Shown here in pieces: positions 5,188 to 7,330 of a stretch of DNA of 7,330 nt (position 1 is the first letter of the stretch; every line of letters starts with the position of its first letter). The translations under genes were made by a program, and so were the position numbers. The stretch lies in the NCBI GenBank assembly GCA_046080125.1, contig JBJTTJ010000111.1, forward strand, positions 1 through 7,330, read 5' to 3'. The notes beneath the pieces were generated by a model, which saw only the letters and a list, made by a program, of their open reading frames with translations, was not told the DNA's origin and ran no database searches. This DNA comes from Cuspidothrix sp046080125 (GTDB lineage: Bacteria; Cyanobacteriota; Cyanobacteriia; Cyanobacteriales; Nostocaceae).

Positions 5188-5994
5188 CTACTGAGGAGTT
5201 TTGAGATTTTCCGCACCTTGAGTTACTTTAGCAGAATCAATCTTATCGCCTTGTTGAATTTTATTAACTACGTCAAAACCATCAGTGACATAGCCAAACA
5301 CAGCGTAGTTACCATCTAAAAATGATAAATCTGCCAAAGCAAAGTAGAACTGAGAAGAAGCGGAATCAGGCATTTGTGATCTGGCCATAGCGATCGCCCC
5401 TTGTTTATGCTTTAACTCAGGCGGTTTACCAATTCTTGCTTCCTCAAAAGTCTTGCCATAAATAGGGTCTTTTTCTCCCTGTGGTTTAATCTCTAAAGGT
5501 ATACGGCGTTCAGTCCCAGTTGTAGGATCGATAAAACCACCTGTTCCCAGTCTAACTGCCGGGAATTTGGGGTCTTTACCTTGAGGATCACCACCTTGAA
5601 CTACAAAAGGTTGAGGATCACGGACAACACGATGGAACACTAGGCCATCATAAACACCTTTTTGTACCAAATCCACAAAATTACCAGCAGTAATTGGGGC
5701 ATTTGTGCCATCTAATTCAATCGTAATTGGTGAACCTTTGACAGTCATTACGACAGTAGCCTTACCTTCCAGACGTGGAAAATCTTTCATTCCAGGAATA
5801 CTCTCACTAATAGTTTCTGATACTGTTTTTGTCCTAGTAGTAGCATTGGTAGTTGTTTCAGAGGTGGCTGTTGCCGTAGAAGAGGCAGCAGAAGAAAGTG
5901 TATTACTTGTACATCCGCCTAAAATCAAAGCACCAATGATCAATAGAACTGCAAAAACTTGTGGAAATTTTAACCGCATTGTTAGTAACTGCAT
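5188..5994 (-). CDS. Cyclophilin-type peptidyl-prolyl cis-trans isomerase, predicted lipoprotein
   Basis: Catalyses cis-trans isomerisation of Xaa-Pro bonds during protein folding outside the cytoplasm. Residues 1-28 form a lipoprotein signal: basic start, hydrophobic core VFAVLLIIGALILG, and a lipobox LGGC with Cys28 as the lipidation site. Residues 29-65 are a Ser/Thr/Ala-rich linker. The cyclophilin domain spans about 75-265, with FHRVV (Phe120, His121, catalytic Arg122), VVQGGDP (Gln133), GAIAMAR (199-205), SSQFYFAL (Phe216) and FLDGNYAVFG (225-234). The usual Trp/His near the active-site end is not evident at LDGNY. A stretch at about 141-190 is longer than in minimal bacterial cyclophilins, as seen in plant and cyanobacterial thylakoid-type members. 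The ATG at 5994 is the longest start; the ATG at 5979 (MRLKFPQ) would give a more ordinary signal peptide. It follows ycf4 on the same strand after a gap of 91 bp, so co-transcription is plausible. HIP1 lies at 5390. Confidence 0.93.
   Translation of the reverse strand: MQLLTMRLKFPQVFAVLLIIGALILGGCTSNTLSSAASSTATATSETTTNATTRTKTVSETISESIPGMKDFPRLEGKATVVMTVKGSPITIELDGTNAPITAGNFVDLVQKGVYDGLVFHRVVRDPQPFVVQGGDPQGKDPKFPAVRLGTGGFIDPTTGTERRIPLEIKPQGEKDPIYGKTFEEARIGKPPELKHKQGAIAMARSQMPDSASSQFYFALADLSFLDGNYAVFGYVTDGFDVVNKIQQGDKIDSAKVTQGAENLKTPQ
5390..5397. repeat. HIP1 octamer in the isomerase gene
   Basis: Perfect GCGATCGC, read as Ala-Ile-Ala in QGAIAMARS. Confidence 0.95.
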
Positions 5995-6063
5995 TAACCA
6001 AAGTATTTTGATCTCGTAAATTTGTGGAATTTAGACTTTGAAAGTATTGATTGATCAACAATT

Positions 6064-6084
6064 CAAAATCCAAAATCCAAAATC
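6064..6084. repeat. Short tandem repeat, three copies of CAAAATC
   Basis: Three perfect heptamers lie at 6064-6070, 6071-6077 and 6078-6084, ending two bases before the ycf4 stop codon. Short tandemly repeated heptamers of this type are known in Nostocales intergenic DNA. Confidence 0.85.
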
Positions 6085-6085
6085 T

Positions 6086-6655
6086 TTAGAGTCCTTCTAA
6101 GGATACTCCTAAAAAACGAGCTAATTGTGCGCCCTGAGTTTCCAGTTCTGCCAAAGATAAGGGTTGACCCACTCTTGTGAGTGGAATATCCCGTTTTCCC
6201 TTCACCCGGAGATATAAAGCGCGTTGAGGATTAAGACCTTCTTTAATCACAATACGTACAGATTGTACTTCTTGGATCGGTCCTTCAATTTCGATCTTGC
6301 GGTTTTTGCCTGGAAAACCCCAACGAAAAATTTTGAACTTGCCTGTTTCCCCATTGAACTCATTATAGCCACCGCCTAGATCCCATAAAACCACTAACCA
6401 CAGATACGTAGCTAATAGTAATCCAGCACTTCCGTATAATCCCATCACCAATCCTTGAGGGACGAATATCAGTTGGGTAGGATCAGTAACTATGAGTAAA
6501 TTAACTTTGAGATAACTAGAAAGACTAGCTAAGAAAAAACCACTGGCTCCCATAGTAACAATACTTGCCCACCAGTAGTTGCTAAACCGACGTGAACCCA
6601 GAACCTTTTGATAAAGAAGGTTTTCGCCTTTATTAATCGCTGTTGATACCGTCAT
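6086..6655 (-). CDS. ycf4: Photosystem I assembly protein Ycf4
   Basis: A thylakoid membrane factor that helps assemble photosystem I; it supports rather than forms the complex. From the ATG at 6655 the product is 189 residues, the normal Ycf4 length. The N-terminal arm holds GSRRFSNYWWAS; two membrane helices follow at about 28-49 and 67-91 (QGLVMGLYGSAGLLLATYLW), then the signature IFRWGFPGKNR at about 109-119, KEGLNPQRALYLRVKG near 138-153, and RDIPLTRVG near 155-163. The frame is open back to a GTG at 6691 (12 extra residues). I prefer the ATG because AAGG (6663-6666) sits 7 nt before it and family N-termini resemble MTVSTAINKG. It is divergent from psbD and upstream of the isomerase lipoprotein on the same strand. 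Confidence 0.95.
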   Translation of the reverse strand: MTVSTAINKGENLLYQKVLGSRRFSNYWWASIVTMGASGFFLASLSSYLKVNLLIVTDPTQLIFVPQGLVMGLYGSAGLLLATYLWLVVLWDLGGGYNEFNGETGKFKIFRWGFPGKNRKIEIEGPIQEVQSVRIVIKEGLNPQRALYLRVKGKRDIPLTRVGQPLSLAELETQGAQLARFLGVSLEGL

Positions 6656-6709
6656 TAAACTACCTTGGACTATCTTTCTCAAGTCTGCCACTGAAGCAGT
6701 CTAGATTGC

Positions 6710-6738
6710 AAGTTATCAAAGAGATAGGCAATAGACAA
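6710..6738 (-). promoter_or_regulatory. Weak candidate ycf4 promoter
   Basis: On the minus strand TTGTCT (6738-6733) is followed after 17 nt by TAACTT (6715-6710), a loose sigma-70-type pair about 55 nt before the preferred ycf4 ATG. The -10 match is poor. Confidence 0.2.
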
Positions 6739-7102
6739 TAGGGGCTCTCCTACAGGAGTTCAGGAGGAGGAAAGAAGGAAATTTTTGCCCTGTGCCCCTG
6801 TGATCCCCTATAACTTCTGAAGTTTTGAAAAAGATATCTGAGAAAACTTGTGTCAAATTGTTAAAATTCTGATATCAATAGAATTGAAGATACTAGATAT
6901 TGAATTCCTTTGCCTGTATCCAGCGCAAATTCTACGGAATGTGATAAGTTAAGAAAGATTACGTTACCATAGTCTAAATGATTAGATCATGGTCGCTGGT
7001 CATGCAATAATTCTGGGAAATGATCACTTTCTCAAGTAATCAACTCTCACGAACTCAGCTTCTAAACGGTTGCTAGATTCGTAAAAAAACGTTCAATTCC
7101 TC
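6739..7102. other. ycf4-psbD divergent intergenic region with several small palindromes
   Basis: No gene is seen. The stretch holds CTCCT/AGGAG at 6747-6758, a near-tandem octamer CCCTGTGC/CCCTGTGA at 6788-6803, AACTTC/GAAGTT at 6812-6824, and TCTAA/TTAGA at 6973-6986. The psbD promoter should lie here, but I cannot fix its -35 and -10 with confidence. Confidence 0.4.
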
Positions 7103-7189
7103 ATGGCAGTTGCCATAAATCGGTAAAACCGTTGAAAAACTGCTTAACAAACCTTGCAATTTTAGTAAAAAACCGAGGATTTTAGTTAA
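7103..7189 (+). promoter_or_regulatory. psbD leader: two hairpins and a Shine-Dalgarno site
   Basis: ATGGCA/TGCCAT (7103-7108/7111-7116) and CGGT/ACCG (7121-7124/7128-7131) can form adjacent hairpins. A GAGGA Shine-Dalgarno sequence at 7175-7179 lies 10 nt before the psbD ATG. ATTTTAGT occurs twice, at 7159-7166 and 7179-7186, bracketing it. AACGGTT at 7065-7071 is complementary to AACCGTT at 7127-7133 and could compete with the second hairpin. The ribosome site is clear; a regulatory role for the hairpins is inferred. Confidence 0.5.
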
Positions 7190-7330
7190 ATGACCATCGC
7201 AGTTGGACGTGCCCCCAGTAGAGGGTGGTTTGACGTATTAGACGACTGGTTGAAGCGCGATCGCTTTGTATTCGTAGGTTGGTCAGGAATATTACTATTC
7301 CCCTGCGCCTTCCTAGCCTTAGGCGGTTGG
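7190..7330 (+). CDS. psbD: Photosystem II reaction-centre protein D2, 5' part only
   Basis: The first 47 codons are MTIAVGRAPSRGWFDVLDDW, then LKRDRFVFVGWSGILLFPCA and FLALGGW, the unmistakable D2 N-terminus running into the first membrane helix. With D1, D2 forms the core of photosystem II in the thylakoid membrane and binds the primary donor chlorophylls, pheophytin and the QA plinquinone. The rest of the protein (about 350 residues in the family) and any downstream psbC lie outside the window. Start choice is secure: the ATG at 7190 has a good Shine-Dalgarno sequence at 7175-7179. A HIP1 octamer lies at 7257-7264. Confidence 0.97.
   Translation, partial: MTIAVGRAPSRGWFDVLDDWLKRDRFVFVGWSGILLFPCAFLALGGW
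7257..7264. repeat. HIP1 octamer in psbD
   Basis: Perfect GCGATCGC in a different codon phase from the other four, within codons for Arg-Asp-Arg of LKRDRF. Confidence 0.95.

Noticed and set aside
5705..6019. Plus-strand 104-codon open frame
   Set aside because: It is antisense to the isomerase signal peptide and Ser/Thr linker; its Val/Ala-rich translation is a reflection of that low-complexity region.
6851..6856. TTGACA on the minus strand as a -35 box for ycf4
   Set aside because: No acceptable -10 box lies 16-19 nt downstream, and it is about 200 bp from the gene.
1..7330. CRISPR array, tRNA, rRNA or a multi-gene defence system
   Set aside because: There are no spaced direct repeats, no cloverleaf or rRNA-like stretch, and all genes except the tnpB relic are recognisable metabolic, signalling or photosynthetic genes.

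Overview
The window comes from a filamentous-type (probably heterocyst-forming, Nostoc/Anabaena-like) cyanobacterium. The evidence is a psbD (photosystem II D2) start at the right edge, a divergently placed ycf4 (photosystem I assembly), five HIP1 octamers (GCGATCGC), a three-copy heptamer repeat of the kind common in Nostocales, and moderate-to-low GC content. The genus is an inference from style; the cyanobacterial assignment is firm.

Layout, left to right. Positions 1-252 hold no clear gene. They form a densely self-complementary stretch ending in a long hairpin and GGGTGGTTGAC, which I read as the right end and candidate guide (omega) RNA of an IS200/IS605-type tnpB element lying off the left edge. 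Then come gltA (citrate synthase) and, upstream of it on the same minus strand, sixA (phosphohistidine phosphatase). A 308-bp AT-rich gap separates sixA from a divergent plus-strand orphan PAS sensor histidine kinase. The kinase converges, with a 5-bp gap, on a minus-strand beta-ketoacyl-ACP synthase that must start on GTG or TTG. Immediately upstream of the synthase is a decayed plus-strand tnpB fragment (frameshift, stop, large internal deletion). Next, all on the minus strand, are a cyclophilin-type peptidyl-prolyl isomerase lipoprotein, a short tandem repeat and ycf4. A roughly 530-bp divergent intergenic region leads to the first 47 codons of psbD.

Functionally the window mixes central carbon metabolism (gltA), phospho-His signalling (sixA, the kinase), an accessory ketosynthase and photosynthetic assembly (ycf4, psbD, perhaps the envelope/lumen isomerase). 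Both ends of the gltA-to-synthase block touch traces of tnpB-type mobile DNA. I see no CRISPR array, rRNA or tRNA, and no convincing new multi-gene system. The items most worth a second look are the candidate omega RNA, the tnpB relic beside a non-ATG start, and the kinase with an altered H-box.
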